Of a DNA stretch of 64,000 nucleotides, positions 24,625 through 40,619 are shown one piece after another; position 1 is the stretch's first letter, and each line of letters begins with the position of its first letter. The notes below the pieces were generated by a model that was not told the DNA's origin, did not search any database, and was given only the letters and a program-made list of their open reading frames with translations. The stretch is from Macrobrachium rosenbergii (Eukaryota > Arthropoda > Malacostraca > Decapoda > Palaemonidae): positions 2,652,501 to 2,716,500 of the forward strand of contig NC_089768.1 of NCBI RefSeq assembly GCF_040412425.1. The letters run 5' to 3'. Both the position numbers and the translations under genes were made by a program.

Positions 24625-26480
24625 TTTACAGTCATCAATAGAACTCTTTGATGCAAAAGAGTCCCTTCATACACTTCAATCTTGGCATTCACAAATACTG
24701 GCAGTTTCATCCCAATCTTTTGTAAACACCTTGCTACCTTTTTTACTTCAGCTACTCTGTAAGCAACCTTTTCTCTCATCCGTAAGTCATCTAAAATATT
24801 ACCAAAAAATACTTGGGAGAATCTGCTGCTTACACTCTCTCACAGTCCATATTAAAATTCATTGTTTCATCTTCCCTGGTTCTCATTTATCCTCATAACC
24901 TTCCTCATGCTTATGTTAATTCTCAAACTTCTCTTCTTCCAAACTCTTTTACCAATCTCTGCAGTCTCTCTTCACTACCCCAAATTCATAACCTATCTTC
25001 ATATCCCACAGCTTTGCACCTACACTGACTTCTCACATCACTCATTCACACAGAAATGAAACCAATCACTATAATTCCTACAAACAATACCGCTATATAT
25101 GCTTCACTCCATCATAAAAACGTGTTATTGCTCTCACCCTGTGTCATACACCCTTAACACTCTCCACATCACCTCTCCATCAAGTCTGCCGTAAGCTTTC
25201 TCTCCGTTAATGCATGCGACACACTTCTTTTTCCTTTAATTTTCAAACATCTTAAACGAATGTTTCATAACAAGTACATGACCTATACACCTCTCTTCCC
25301 TGACTAAACTTAATCTGTTCTTTCCCTATCTTACCTTCTTAATCTGAATCCTACTATATACCTGCTCTGGTATATTAAGCAAAGTTATGCCCCATAATTG
25401 TTGGTCTCCTTTATCTCCTTTACCCTTAAACAAATAAACAATTATTCCTTTCACCCATTTCTGAGGAACTTTTCCCTCATCCAGACATACCTTACACAAC
25501 TTGGTTAGTCTCTTTCACATTTTTACCACCAAATCACATAATCTCAGTTGTAATATCTGTCTACTTCTAATGTCTCCATTTTTTACCCTCTAAACTGTCC
25601 ACTTTGTCAGAAAACATGACTTCTACAAGCATCTTCAAACTCACCCTAACCCTTTCCACTCTTGCCTCAATTATCTGCCTCTATTTGATTAGCTTGCTTA
25701 CCTGCTCTCTACATTTACTGCCTTGTAAAATAACTTCTTTTTCTACCTGAAGTCCTTGCTCGAAGTCTCCCCTCTCCTTTTATTACATGTCTTCTCTTTC
25801 TTTTTTATCTTCATTTTGAGTGTTTTTTCCATTCTCCTGTACTCTTGAACAAAAGGGCTCTTTTTGTCATGTGACTGCACCTCAATAATCCTCCAATAAT
25901 CTCCCTTTTTTTTCTTTTGCTAAACTTTTCATTTGCTCATCTCACAACTCTCTATTTTCACTCCCTTTTCCCACCTTCCTAATCCTACAAATATTTCCCA
26001 CTGATTCCATAGTCCATCTTAGAATTCTACACGCTCTTTATACACTCCTTCAGTCTATACGTCCTTAACCTTATACCCCATCTTCCGTCTATTTTCTCCT
26101 ATTTTACTCTTCTTACTTCCTCCTTATAAAACATCCGTCAATTGTTGTGTCAACCACATACAGATCAGGAGTATGTCCAGTCACTACTCCCGCCAGGTCA
26201 CCCATCAATTTGCTTTTCCATTACTCTAAACCATCATATAATCTAGCAAAGCATTTTTCCACCATTTTTCAAACACATTTTCTAAAGACCCTCTTCATTC
26301 TCATTTACTCCAGACAACACCATCTTTCTCTGTCACCTAACCTCGCATTAAAAACACCTAGCACTACTACTCACCTAAAGACTGTCTCTTTTACTCTCAT
26401 CCTTTTTCAGCCTCAACACATATTCACTATCACAAATTTTTACCTGCTATGCTCAATCTTGAAAAACAGGTCTTGGATAT
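24625..26480 (-). pseudogene. LINE (non-LTR retrotransposon) fragment B, reverse transcriptase
   Basis: Minus-strand frames give, in order of transcription: GKVPQKWVKGIIVYLFKGKG (about 25490-25400), the finger motif of LINE reverse transcriptases; SEERLQRLVKEFG (about 24985-24940), which in this family follows the catalytic aspartates; and VAYRVAEVKKVARCLQKIG with AKIEVYEG (about 24775-24665), the region that precedes the usual P-T-L-L-Y-G-x-E box. The 25500-26480 part is expected to hold the upstream domain but I recognise no motif there. Numerous stops break all frames. Same family and strand as fragments A and C. Confidence 0.65.
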
Positions 26481-26484
26481 AGCC

Positions 26485-27056
26485 TTGATGTTCTCCAATT
26501 TAAGCACTAGATTTGAGCAATACTGGGTGCTATGCAACTAATGTCAGCGACATCAAAAAATATAATCTTCAAACATTTGAACAAATACATTTCTCTGACA
26601 GATCGACAACAATTCTTACAGTATATAAAGAAATTGGCAACTTTTTGGTGGAAAAAAGTCTTGTTGTGTTCACAGTGTGGTAATCGTAGATATGTTTCAA
26701 TTGGCCTGCATGCAATCATGTCTAGGGCCTGAGCGTCGGTGTTGTCGACGTCGTGTAACTACTATGACGACATGAGGTGAGAAAGTGCTCATTTTTAATC
26801 AACGTTTATTGCCGAAGGAGAGAAGGGGGATTGGTCGCTTCACTTTAGATAGAAATACTTCTAACCAAATAGCCTCCAAAGGCTTTACGGTCATAAACTT
26901 AAACTGTGTCAGAGGATAACCAGTGGAAGATGCCTCGTTGGGGATGGTGCTGAACGAAACCATTTCGGATAGCCCCTGCTTTTATTTCCCCTTACCTGGA
27001 TCGTACATGGTTTCCTCAATTTCTTGAGAAGGGAATTTTAACAGCTCCAGACCCAT
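26485..27056. other. Anonymous stretch
   Basis: Short overlapping open frames on both strands at 26507-26732, without a recognisable domain. No repeat structure seen. Confidence 0.5.
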
Positions 27057-27174
27057 GTGTTCGTAAATAGTTTGGAAGGAGGGAATAAAACAATTGATGA
27101 TCATAGAAGAAGTAACACTGAAAAGGAAAGGCAAAAACAGGAGAAATTAAGAATTATGTGGTATATATCCACCA

Positions 27175-28965
<1,791 letters not shown>

Positions 28966-29046
<81 letters not shown>
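28966..29046 (+). repeat. (CT)n microsatellite
   Basis: About 40 CT units. Confidence 0.95.
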
Positions 29047-29049
<3 letters not shown>

Positions 29050-30585
29050 GCAGATGTACAACATTCGAAACTGGGGACATGAAACTATCAAACTGTAAGG
29101 CGTAAGTTTTTTATAAGCAGATATATGCAGCTTACATGATATACCATTAATTCAAGTAAAAATGACCTTGCCATGAAGATCTACCGAAGCGACATGGACG
29201 ACACAGCACAAGACAGCTCCATGACACGGCGAGGATGGCAAGAACTTTGCTTTAAATCGTTACTTTTTGTAGCTATACTTATTATACATCCAAATTTGGA
29301 AGCTAAAACACCAAAACAAACTCAGTGCCATGATAGAGGAAAAAAAATTCTTTTAACTCAACTTTGCCGAACCAGCATCAGAATTGCGTGTCAAATTCAG
29401 TTCCGATTCTCCTCCCGCAGGGAGGGAGTCTGCGCTCTAGTAACCGAAACACGAAACAACCGTTAATTGTAGGATGCTGTTCCGGAAATAATTTCCTGAT
29501 GACTCTTCGATTAAAGACGCCATAAATGAATCGAGGAGCCCCATGACTCTTCCGTATGAATCTTCACACACATATCGTTTCATTATTTGATGGTTAGTCT
29601 TGAAGCCTGAACTACCTAAAAAGAGGTCATGAGATTAACAGAAAAATACATATCGAAATTTTCAATGTTTAGCGCTTAAGTAACAGGGCATAAACTGATT
29701 TTAAAAAATACCCACAAAAATCTAAAAAAAAAAAAAAAAAAAAATCTAAAAAAAAAAAAAAAAAAACTTGAAATAATGCGGATTTTGTATAGATAAAATA
29801 CACTCTCGAACACTCTTCATGCATGTAAACGAATTATTAAAAAATATACTATCAGTCCCACCAGTCAGTTTTGCAGATAACTGGGACATTGACACTAATT
29901 CAGAAAAGAAAATAACTGCAAAGGAAGTAAAACAGGAAGGAAATGAAAAAAAACTAGACCGATAAGGCAAAATAAAGTGAGCACACGCAGGACACAAGGA
30001 GAGGATGTAGATCTTCCGTGCTTGCCTGACGCCGAAATAGCTATAAATTAATTATGTCCGTTACAGAGAGCACACGAGTGCTTTTAGCCTAATTAGTTAC
30101 AATCATGCAAAACCTGAATCTCAATACGTCTCGACCTCTGCCCTAAATGCTATTCATGTTAATGTAATCAAGGAAATGGGAATTACATTATACGTTCGGT
30201 GAGTCCAGAGCAGATACAATATATCATTCTAACCGATTAAACCAAGCGCTGTCCTCGCTGCTACTTCGCTTTTCTGGGGCAACGCCAGTCATTCTTAGAA
30301 TGCAATTTGCCTTTTTAAAAATGCAGTAAAAGCAAAAAAGGGTATAGAGCAGGAGAAATCTTCTTAGAAAACTGACGTACACTCATCATTTACTTGTGAT
30401 TCACTGGCAATTAATTATTCGTGGAACAGCATGGGCAGAAAGTGTCGGTTTGTTTCAACTAGTTCACTGCTGTAGGTGTCATTTCACTTTCTTTCCTATT
30501 TGAATGTAAACACAAACAATACACCAAAGCAATTTATACTTACACATCAGAAAATCTCCCAAATTTCATAAAAAAAAACTACTTC
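29047..30585. other. Anonymous stretch with poly-A runs
   Basis: Two A runs separated by 'tct' lie at 29725-29766. A 97-codon plus-strand open frame at 29173-29466 has a hydrophobic centre (SLLFVAILII) but no family match, splice logic or conservation that I can show. Confidence 0.5.

Positions 30586-30629
<44 letters not shown>
30586..30629 (+). repeat. (CT)n microsatellite
   Basis: About 21 CT units in otherwise anonymous sequence. Confidence 0.95.
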
Positions 30630-30632
<3 letters not shown>

Positions 30633-33397
30633 TCTTGGTGGCGGGTCTATACCCAGAGGTCTGTCCCAGTTAGCCAACAATTGATGAGACAAGGAACTTG
30701 ATTGCCTTCAATACCCTTGTGGACAGAGAATATGTGGAAACCACGTGATTAGCGGAGATAACTGGGAACCCTAAGAGAAACAATCATGGACACAAATATT
30801 ACTATAACCTCAAACAATTTTATGTTTTGATTATAATTTCACTGAACTGAAAAGGAAAACACCGTACATTAAAAGCACAACAAAATTTCTACTTCATATC
30901 ATTATTTGCGAGTTAATTTAAGGGAGAAGAAATTATACAGTTATAGCATACAGTTCAATTCTATATATATCGTCATCAAAGGACGCACATGAATAGCCAT
31001 AATAGTCCTTGGCTTACATAAAGAAATTTCGTTCTCATTGGAATCGCTTTTCCACAGAATGCGACAACAATGAAATGACTAAAGATATTTACATAACTGG
31101 CTGTTATAGCAATACTGATGACCCTGCGCAAACCATAAGAACGTAATAATAAACAAACTCACAGGAACGAATTAGTTAACACTATTGGAAAAAAGAAGCG
31201 TCTCCATCAAAATGTACATCTGTTTACTGTTAGGTCACATTCATCATGTGTTGTGTTTATATACGCTGCATGTTAAAACTTACATCAGCACACCACGGGT
31301 TTCCTTCAACGAAATTGGTCAGGTGTTGGTCCAACTTTTAACAGGATAAAAGAGATGCCTGACTCAAGGGTATACTGCTTACTCTTTGTAACGCTTTGGT
31401 TTGATGTCAGTATTTTTCAGGCTTCCAAATTCAACGAGATTATCACGAGAGTTGCAGTGTTTATGTAAATACATGATTTTTTTTTAAATTCTCAAAACCA
31501 CACAATATGTTTTGAGATCTCCGAAGTGAGTTACTGCACTGGTCTTATTTTACTTTCATATGTACAGTACTTCTGGGTGACAAGGAACCCATAATGTCAA
31601 GAAATAAATAACTGGAAGCGGCAAAAGTAGACTTCAAGAGGGTTGAGGGTTTCATCATCCTACACTGGCAACTAATTTATCCAAACTGTGTCTGAATTTC
31701 GTTGATAATTTAATATGGCAGAATGAATGGCCAAATATGTAAACAGCAATGGCGAATGTCGTCACAGAAAATAAAAAACTATAATTTTTCAAGATTCCTT
31801 TTGTCTTACGCGACGAGTCTTTTTCTTTTTAATGACGTGATACTATATGGCTTGAGGCTTCATACAGTGATTTTTTTTTAATAACATTCAATAAAATAAT
31901 AAAGATACTGGTTCTCTACCTTCACTCCTACTGCAGAACCGTGATTACATTTATCTTTATGCAGGTAATCCTACTTACAAGCCAGCTGTTACATAATTCG
32001 CTTTAAAATCGAATAAAAATGATGTTGCAGACAGTTAGTTGGTCTGTTCATTCACGAAGTCGCTGATTTTTATTTATAATGGGCTCAAACACGGGCCCCT
32101 CCGACCAAACTAGTCCGGTCAGTGACACCCCAAATGTTAACCATAAAATATCGACGTCGTATTATACAAGCCACAATGCGTATGTTACCCTTCTTTGCCA
32201 GCATAGTTTGTCATTGCGTCATTGCTGGTGTGAGTTCACTTGCCAGTGGATGAACAATAAAAGGCGGGAAGGCCGAATGTTTGCAGCCTACCAGGAGTTG
32301 CTATTCATTCCCTTTCCGATATGTTCTAGGCCCATCCGATGTTCTCATATTATTGCATGTGTGTTAGGGGAACTCATTTTCATTTATTTGCTTCATTATT
32401 TATTCTATGAAACGTGAAGCCAAGTGAATTAATGGTATTCTTCCATATTACCTGCCAATTTTGCCTCAAATAGTACTGACAACGTTTCCAATGCTGTCGC
32501 ATCATAATATTGCGAAGTCGACGTACACTGGATCTGCAATTAACTGTTACATGACCCTGTACGACGACTTAAAACTAGGTCAGAGAAATCCCTTTAGAAC
32601 ATACAGCTTCCTCGTTTCAAGATAAGCACATAACGAACATTCCTCTCAAAATTCTCTTGCAAATATTTATGACTGAGGAAAGTTTTTTTCGTGAGTTATC
32701 TGAAGATTTCAAAAGCTGCGCCTCAGTTTAACATCAGTAACGTAAAACGCCTCATTCGTGCAAAGAATATCATCACAAACAAACCTTTAGGTTTTGGTTA
32801 ATGGAAAAAAGTTCGATAAATGCTGGTTGCTTCACACTGAAATGCACACTACAATGTACAATGAAATGTACATTAAGCAACACCCTGTTGTTCGTCATTC
32901 ATTGCCTGCTGGCGAAGAGAAATGCATCGTAACTCCGGTGATGTGTGAGTTTCAACGTTTCCATTTCTTTTCGATAACACCGAAAGGAAAGTTTTTCCAT
33001 ACCTAATAAGACAATAATCAGGAAGCAAAATGAATACTGACGATGCACTTCTAAAAGAATAAACACAAAACCTCATTTCAACAGCTTTGCAGACAACACC
33101 CCATCTGGAATTCATCGAGTCAAGTCATCTTTCCTGTAACTTTGAATGCATCTTGAATTCTTAATTACTTCAACAATTTATTTATATGACCACCTTTACA
33201 TCTTTATTATTTTAAGAGAAGGTTGTTCGTGCATCAGTGACTTTAACCTTAGCCTTAACAGAAATAGGGGACAGATTAGAAGAAATAAGGGATACAGGGT
33301 TAATTCTGCTGGTGATCCAGCAATTTCAGTAATAATTTGCATCCCAGCTTCCATCCTGACGCCCAATAGGCTCACAGAGAACATTTTATTACTCATG
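30630..33397. other. Anonymous, comparatively repeat-poor stretch
   Basis: No microsatellite longer than about 10 units and no recognisable element. Open frames at 32079-32417 and 32794-33115 lack known motifs. This is one of the longest low-repeat blocks and could be intron or intergenic sequence. Confidence 0.5.
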
Positions 33398-33955
33398 ATG
33401 ACATTTTAGAAACACTGTACCTAGTTACATCTCTGACATTTTAGAAATACTGTACCTAGTTACATCTCTGACATTTTAGAAACACTGTACCTAGTTACAT
33501 CTACATTTTAGAAATGCTGTACCTAGTTACATCTCTGACATTTTAGAAACACTGTACCTAGTTGCATCTATGACATTTTAGAAACACTGTACCTAGTTAC
33601 ATCTATGACATTTTAGAAACACTGTACCTAGTTGCATCTATGACATTTTAGAAACACTGTACCTAGTTACATCTATGACATTTTAGATACACTGTACCTA
33701 GTTACATCTATGACATTTTAGATACACTGTACCTAGTTACATCTATGACATTTTAGATACACTGTACCTAGTTACATCTATGACATTTTAGAAACACTGT
33801 ACCTTGTTACATCTATGACATTTTAGAAGCACTGTACCTAGTTACATCTATGACATTTTAGAAACACTGTACGTAGTTACATCTATGACATTTTAGAAGC
33901 ACTGCACCTAGTTACATTTATGACATTTTAGAAACAATGTACCTAGTTACTTCTA
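33398..33955 (+). repeat. 35-bp minisatellite, 16 units
   Basis: The unit is about 'gacattttagaaacactgta' + 'cctagttacatctat'. Sixteen copies are in line. Variants cluster: three neighbouring units carry 'gatacactg', and 'gaagcactg' appears twice near the end. The fourth unit lacks three bases. Confidence 0.95.
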
Positions 33956-33959
33956 AGGC

Positions 33960-34804
33960 AACCTTGACAGTGGATGTAAACCTCGACTTTCCTGGTTGAG
34001 TTTTAGTGCGGCCTTTCATTTAGGTAATCATATGTTCTTATATATAGACTTCGTAGTATGTGGTTACATATAAACCGGATCCAGGTGTTGCAAGATACAT
34101 ATGATATCTGTTCTAATTCAATGTTTTTCAGTTGACTAGCGACTGAGTTGTTGGCAGTGATTGTAGTGAACCTAAGCCTGTCTAGGCTGGTTTTCCTTAA
34201 AATAGACTGTGCAGTCTATCTGATTTATAGAAATAAGAAGCATGAACGTCAAAAAAAGATTATAGAAAAAAGAATCAGAAGCCAGTACACCACTGAACAT
34301 TTATCACAAACGAAAACAACGCTTACAAAAGTGCAGAATATTCTTTTTACATTGTAAGGCACACTGGAAAGTTTCATTTCAAGCCTACTGAATTCACAGA
34401 GCATTTTGTAGTTACTTATTTTGTTCTCTTTTATATACCACTGGAAATCTCAGTTTTCTCCCAAAGCCTTAGTTCAGCAAATGCTCGCATTGTACAGTTC
34501 TTCTTCAGGTAGCCCTTATGGAGATCTTTGCTGAAGTCCAAGACAACGCCCTTTTACAGCATTAAATATCGTTCACATTTCATTGCTGGAGGTATTAACG
34601 ATCTGAAGGTTACGAGCGGTTTTTGGCAAAATATCTGTAATTTAAATCGAAACAGTAATCAGGTCAATGAAAGTCCATAAAAAAAACATTTCCAAGATTA
34701 TTCTGCAAAGTATTTACTCTTTCCATAAGGCCAGGATACCAATGCACCATTTAAGATGTAATAGCATCATTTTAATCCTTTTGCTTTCACTCATATTCAC
34801 AAAC

Positions 34805-34805
<1 letters not shown>
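33960..34805. other. Anonymous stretch
   Basis: No genes or repeats recognised. Confidence 0.5.

Positions 34806-34806
<1 letters not shown>

Positions 34807-34868
<62 letters not shown>
34807..34868 (+). repeat. (GA)n microsatellite
   Basis: About 30 GA units. Confidence 0.95.
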
Positions 34869-34869
<1 letters not shown>

Positions 34870-34871
<2 letters not shown>

Positions 34872-35390
34872 ATACCTAAAGAATGGTTCCACTCCTCCAG
34901 GAGGTGAAATTACCTCCGCACTGCCATCTTGTTTCCAAATTTGCTCCTTATCTAAAGAGGTTATTGACAGTGTCGCAGAGATTGCCCACAAGTAGGCGTG
35001 GGGCACTTCTCTGAATGAGTGAGAGCGAGCGATGTCAGAAAAAGAAGCCACAGGAGTGGCGTCCCCTTTCAAGTGGACTTTTTTGGTCGTGAAGCGAAGA
35101 AGCGCATCAAGATGAAATTCACAACAAAGTACAGATTGTACGCAAACTCCTGGACTGTCCCGCCACCAAGTCACTCTTGTGAAATCAGGGGTCTTAGTGA
35201 GTCGCAGAAATTCATCTACACCTCTGGCGCGGATTTGGTCAAAAGTGGTGAGGAGCACATTTATCTATTCATGATTGTTGACCTACTTTTGTACATGATG
35301 TGGACGAATTATCGTAAAACGACGTCATATTTTCTGTGCAGGCATAACTTAGGAAGTCCAAACTTGTGTCACCCTTTCCTTAAGTGAAGA
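34870..35390. other. GC-richer segment with long open frames on both strands, identity unknown
   Basis: A 153-codon minus-strand frame (34797-35258) overlaps a 122-codon plus-strand frame (35019-35387). The minus frame has varied codon use and no low-complexity sequence before it runs into the (GA)n tract, so a host exon or transposon fragment is possible. I recognise no domain in either reading and cannot choose a strand. Confidence 0.25.
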
Positions 35391-36867
35391 TTTTAAACGC
35401 AATCTAACACCAACTTTTACAAATAACGTACTTGCCAGTCAGTGTTCTGTATAAAATTAAATGAAAAGGGTGAATATATTTCTTTTCATATTGCATAATG
35501 GGAGCTTTTACGTTTTATGTTCGACTGTATGTAGCTTATGGAGTTCTGGGGCAATTTACACAGTTTTTGGAGAGTGCAAGTAAGTACAGCCACGTACTTT
35601 ACGCGTAATCCAGTGCTTCAATCCACTTTATAAATAATACTGTTGATAACGTCAGAACTCTTTGGGTAATTACTGTAGACCTGTCTCAGAGTATCAATAC
35701 ACTTATCATCAACCAGCAGAATGAAAGATATAGCAGCAAAAAAGTCATTAATTCCAAATCGCAAATGACTGTACTTTGTTTCCTATGCATGCATAAAAAG
35801 GGGTTTCATGAAAAATATAATAGCATTTCAATATTTTATAGGTAAACATTTAACAGATTTTTCTCGTCCAATAAATTCCAAATTTGTAACTACATTGTCC
35901 GTGAGTAAAAACTGTAAATTTGTTGATTTCATTCTATTTGCACTGGGCACTTCCATACCAATATTAACTTTTGTTCACTTTCATGATGAAAGAGAGAAAG
36001 AAGAGAGATAAGGATTACAGATAAGGGAATAGGTAGGAGCAAAACTTTTGAGCCTTCCAAATGTCTGTCTCATGCCTATTATTCTCTAACATTGAGTAAA
36101 GAATACAATTTTCTTGCATATGTAACAAGCCTAAAAACCTATTACATTGCAAAGTAGGTTTCCACTGAACTAAAAGCCAAAATGTGAAAAAGAGAAAAAG
36201 GATACAAATCGGAAAAATAAGGTAAACACACATATATTGACATACACAAATGGCAATCAGAAGAACTATGGTAATGGAGCATGGGCGTTTAAAGCAGTAT
36301 CACAGCCTCTCTTGAACTAAATTAAATCTTCATCCTCAGAATGCATCAATATCGCTAATCCTCATTTTCAGGTCACAGAGACCTTATCACAGCCTCTCTT
36401 AAACTTAAAGAGCACCGGATTCAACGATATTGCCAGTGAAGACGAAAAAATGAAGGACTTCTGGTAATGGGCATTATGCCAATATGACACCTAAACAAAG
36501 AGTGAATGATAATGCTTAGCAAAACACACAGCAGTAACTGGGTTACAAGAGAGCTTATGTCAAGTGGCCAAAGTGAATATCTTTTGGCAATGGTCTTAAA
36601 CTTAAAAATCTGTCTGAACAAAGAACTGCCATCATTTCGAGTAAATTGTTTTTATACTTTTAATGAAAACAATAAATCCGTACGAAAATACAATTTTAAT
36701 TGAAGGCATCTTTTACGAGGAAAACAATCAAAATCTGCTCGGAAATCAATGAATCCTTGGTTTTTTTTTTTTTTTTTTTAGAGACAGAGAAAACCCAGAG
36801 AGAACCCGTATACATAAACAGTGCCCCTACACAAATGCACTGCAAGAGGTTGTACATTGCACTGCAG
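35391..36867. other. Anonymous stretch
   Basis: A T run at 36761-36779 is the only simple repeat. No gene recognised. Confidence 0.5.
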
Positions 36868-38556
<1,689 letters not shown>

Positions 38557-38643
<87 letters not shown>

Positions 38644-38646
38644 TCG

Positions 38647-38721
<75 letters not shown>
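38557..38721. repeat. (AT)n tracts right of the mariner
   Basis: AT repeat interrupted by 'gatta' near 38598 and 'tactcgtatg' near 38642. Confidence 0.95.
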
Positions 38722-38724
<3 letters not shown>

Positions 38725-38954
38725 CAGCTGTTCATATTGTTATGAGAATACTCGTTACTTTTCATCGTCTTCGTTGCGACAGAGATGTCAGCATGGTGAC
38801 AGCACGAGTAGTAGGGAAAAACCTTGCATTGTTCACACAAAGAAGGCGTGTGCAGTGCTGGAACAAGGCTGCCTTTTCCGGAAGAAACTGGATTAGCGCA
38901 ATAAACGCAAATGCAGTGTACATATGCATGTACAGAAACTACTTTCATAGATAC

Positions 38955-38959
<5 letters not shown>
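38722..38959 (-). repeat. Right arm of the foldback repeat
   Basis: Inverted copy of 36868-37104 with few substitutions. It is followed outward by another (AT)n (38960-39010), whereas the left arm has no AT tract on its outer side. Confidence 0.85.
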
Positions 38960-39009
<50 letters not shown>

Positions 39010-39011
<2 letters not shown>

Positions 39012-39668
39012 GTATATGTATATATGAACCATCTTTTGTGAACCCTGAATTATAATTTTGTAATGTTTTTGCTGACGAACCTTAGATGTTGCTAGTATTA
39101 TTCAGCCAGGAGCTTCAGCTGAGACTAGGATTGATAATAATTCAAGGTCTCCACGTGATTTTCCCGTAGACACAAAACGCCAAGCAAACAGACGCCATTT
39201 GTGTGATGAGAAAGAGTTCTGATTCAGGCATCCTGTTTTTGTGTCAGCGGAGTCGCTAAGACAGAAGATGGCATCAAAATGATTGCATCAGTCTGCTGGT
39301 TCTGGAGGCAGTTCCTCCTCCCTTGAAGCTTGTGTGAAAGTGAACCTCCTTACGCCCCGTCATTTGCTATTGTTTCCCCGTCACCTCCCTTATCCTTATC
39401 CCTCAAATGGTCACCTCATTTAATATCAGGTCATCTTCAGAAAGCCTTAGAGACATGTCAACTCAATAAGACCATGGCAGAAATGAGCAAATTGGTGCAG
39501 TGCCATTAATATGGCAAAAGACCAACACATGAGTAAACCGAATTTGCACAATGCACTGTGCTAAGCCATTAACCGTGTATAGGCAGTCTACGTCAGACAG
39601 TCAAACATATACATGGAAGGTATTTTCGGAAATATCCGTATGTGTATGTATGTATGTATGTATGTATG

Positions 39669-39746
<78 letters not shown>

Positions 39747-40430
39747 TGTGTGTGTGTCAGGAAGGTTAAAACTGACGGTAAAGAATTAGGCTGCGTCAAA
39801 ATTGGTTGACGATGGACACACTTTCATTGGAAGATTTGTCCCTTTCTGCAGAAAGTTAAAATTTTTCAGAATTTCCGATAGCTACAGTAACCTTTTAACT
39901 TACAGACTTCCTCGCACATTTTGAAAAAGGCTTAACACCTGTATCTGAGCGGAAAATAAGTGAAGAAGTTTTCGCCATCCGCAGCAATATTGGAACCTAC
40001 ACAGTTTCCAGCGAGAACGACCTGACACAATGTTATGAATACGGCGTGCGACCCATTCAGCTCATGTTAGGACCTGATCCAACTACAATACCTCATCACA
40101 GCGCTTTAACAATTACTGCTAAGAGGTTAAAGAAAAAAGAAAAAGAAGGTAGAGGAAGAAAAAAACATACGTAAATATAATAATAAGGCTTTTTTATTAC
40201 TTTGAGGGTGGGGGGGGGATGTTTCCCAAAGGATAAGTAGTTCCTTGCAGTTCTCTTCAAACCTGCAGAGATGAGGATGCTAGCCCCATCCCTGCTTTCC
40301 TTGACGCACAGCTTTCGCTGGTATCTAATAACGACTGAGCTAAGTGGTGGAGGTAGCCTGGCGTTTACGTTGGGCCTTACTATCGCAAGCTAAGCATCAC
40401 AACCACTGTATTCTTATTCACATTAAAGCA
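39010..40430. other. Anonymous stretch with (TATG)n(AT)n microsatellite
   Basis: (ATGT)n then (AT)n occupies 39639-39742. 39757-39845 is a diverged duplicate of 42030-42120. A G run lies at 40209-40218. No gene recognised. Confidence 0.6.
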
Positions 40431-40434
40431 CTGT

Positions 40435-40615
40435 AGGTGGCTCCTGCAGGTGCTACAGCGACCCACCAAATTCCTAACTAACATGTACAAAATTCACTGC
40501 TTAGGTCCACAGAGGAATAATGAGGTTAAATAGGACTTCAACTCATCCGCGAATTGAACCCTTGAATCTAGTTGTTGAGCAGTCTTGAAATTTTACTAGA
40601 CCACAAACTCTGTAA
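40435..40615 (-). repeat. tRNA-derived SINE-like repeat, copy 2
   Basis: On the minus strand 'gtggtctagtaaaatttcaa' (A-box-like) is followed by 'agggttcaattcgcggatg' (B-box-like) and then the shared body of the 8625-8905 copy. The non-standard acceptor region argues against a functional tRNA. Confidence 0.65.
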
Positions 40616-40619
40616 ACAA

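Noticed and set aside
29173..29466. 97-codon open frame with a hydrophobic centre as a secreted peptide gene
   Set aside because: The hydrophobic part is internal and not at the N-terminus, and no family or splice evidence supports it.
33398..33955. CRISPR-like array at the 35-bp repeats
   Set aside because: Units are head to tail with no unique spacers. It is a minisatellite in eukaryotic DNA.
34797..34870. Ser-Leu or Arg-Glu repeat peptides at (GA)n/(CT)n tracts
   Set aside because: Direct products of dinucleotide repeats, with the same pattern wherever such tracts occur.
40320..40380. tRNA-like 'ttagctcagtcgtta' on the minus strand
   Set aside because: Only an A-box resemblance. No B box or stem pairing was found at the expected distance.
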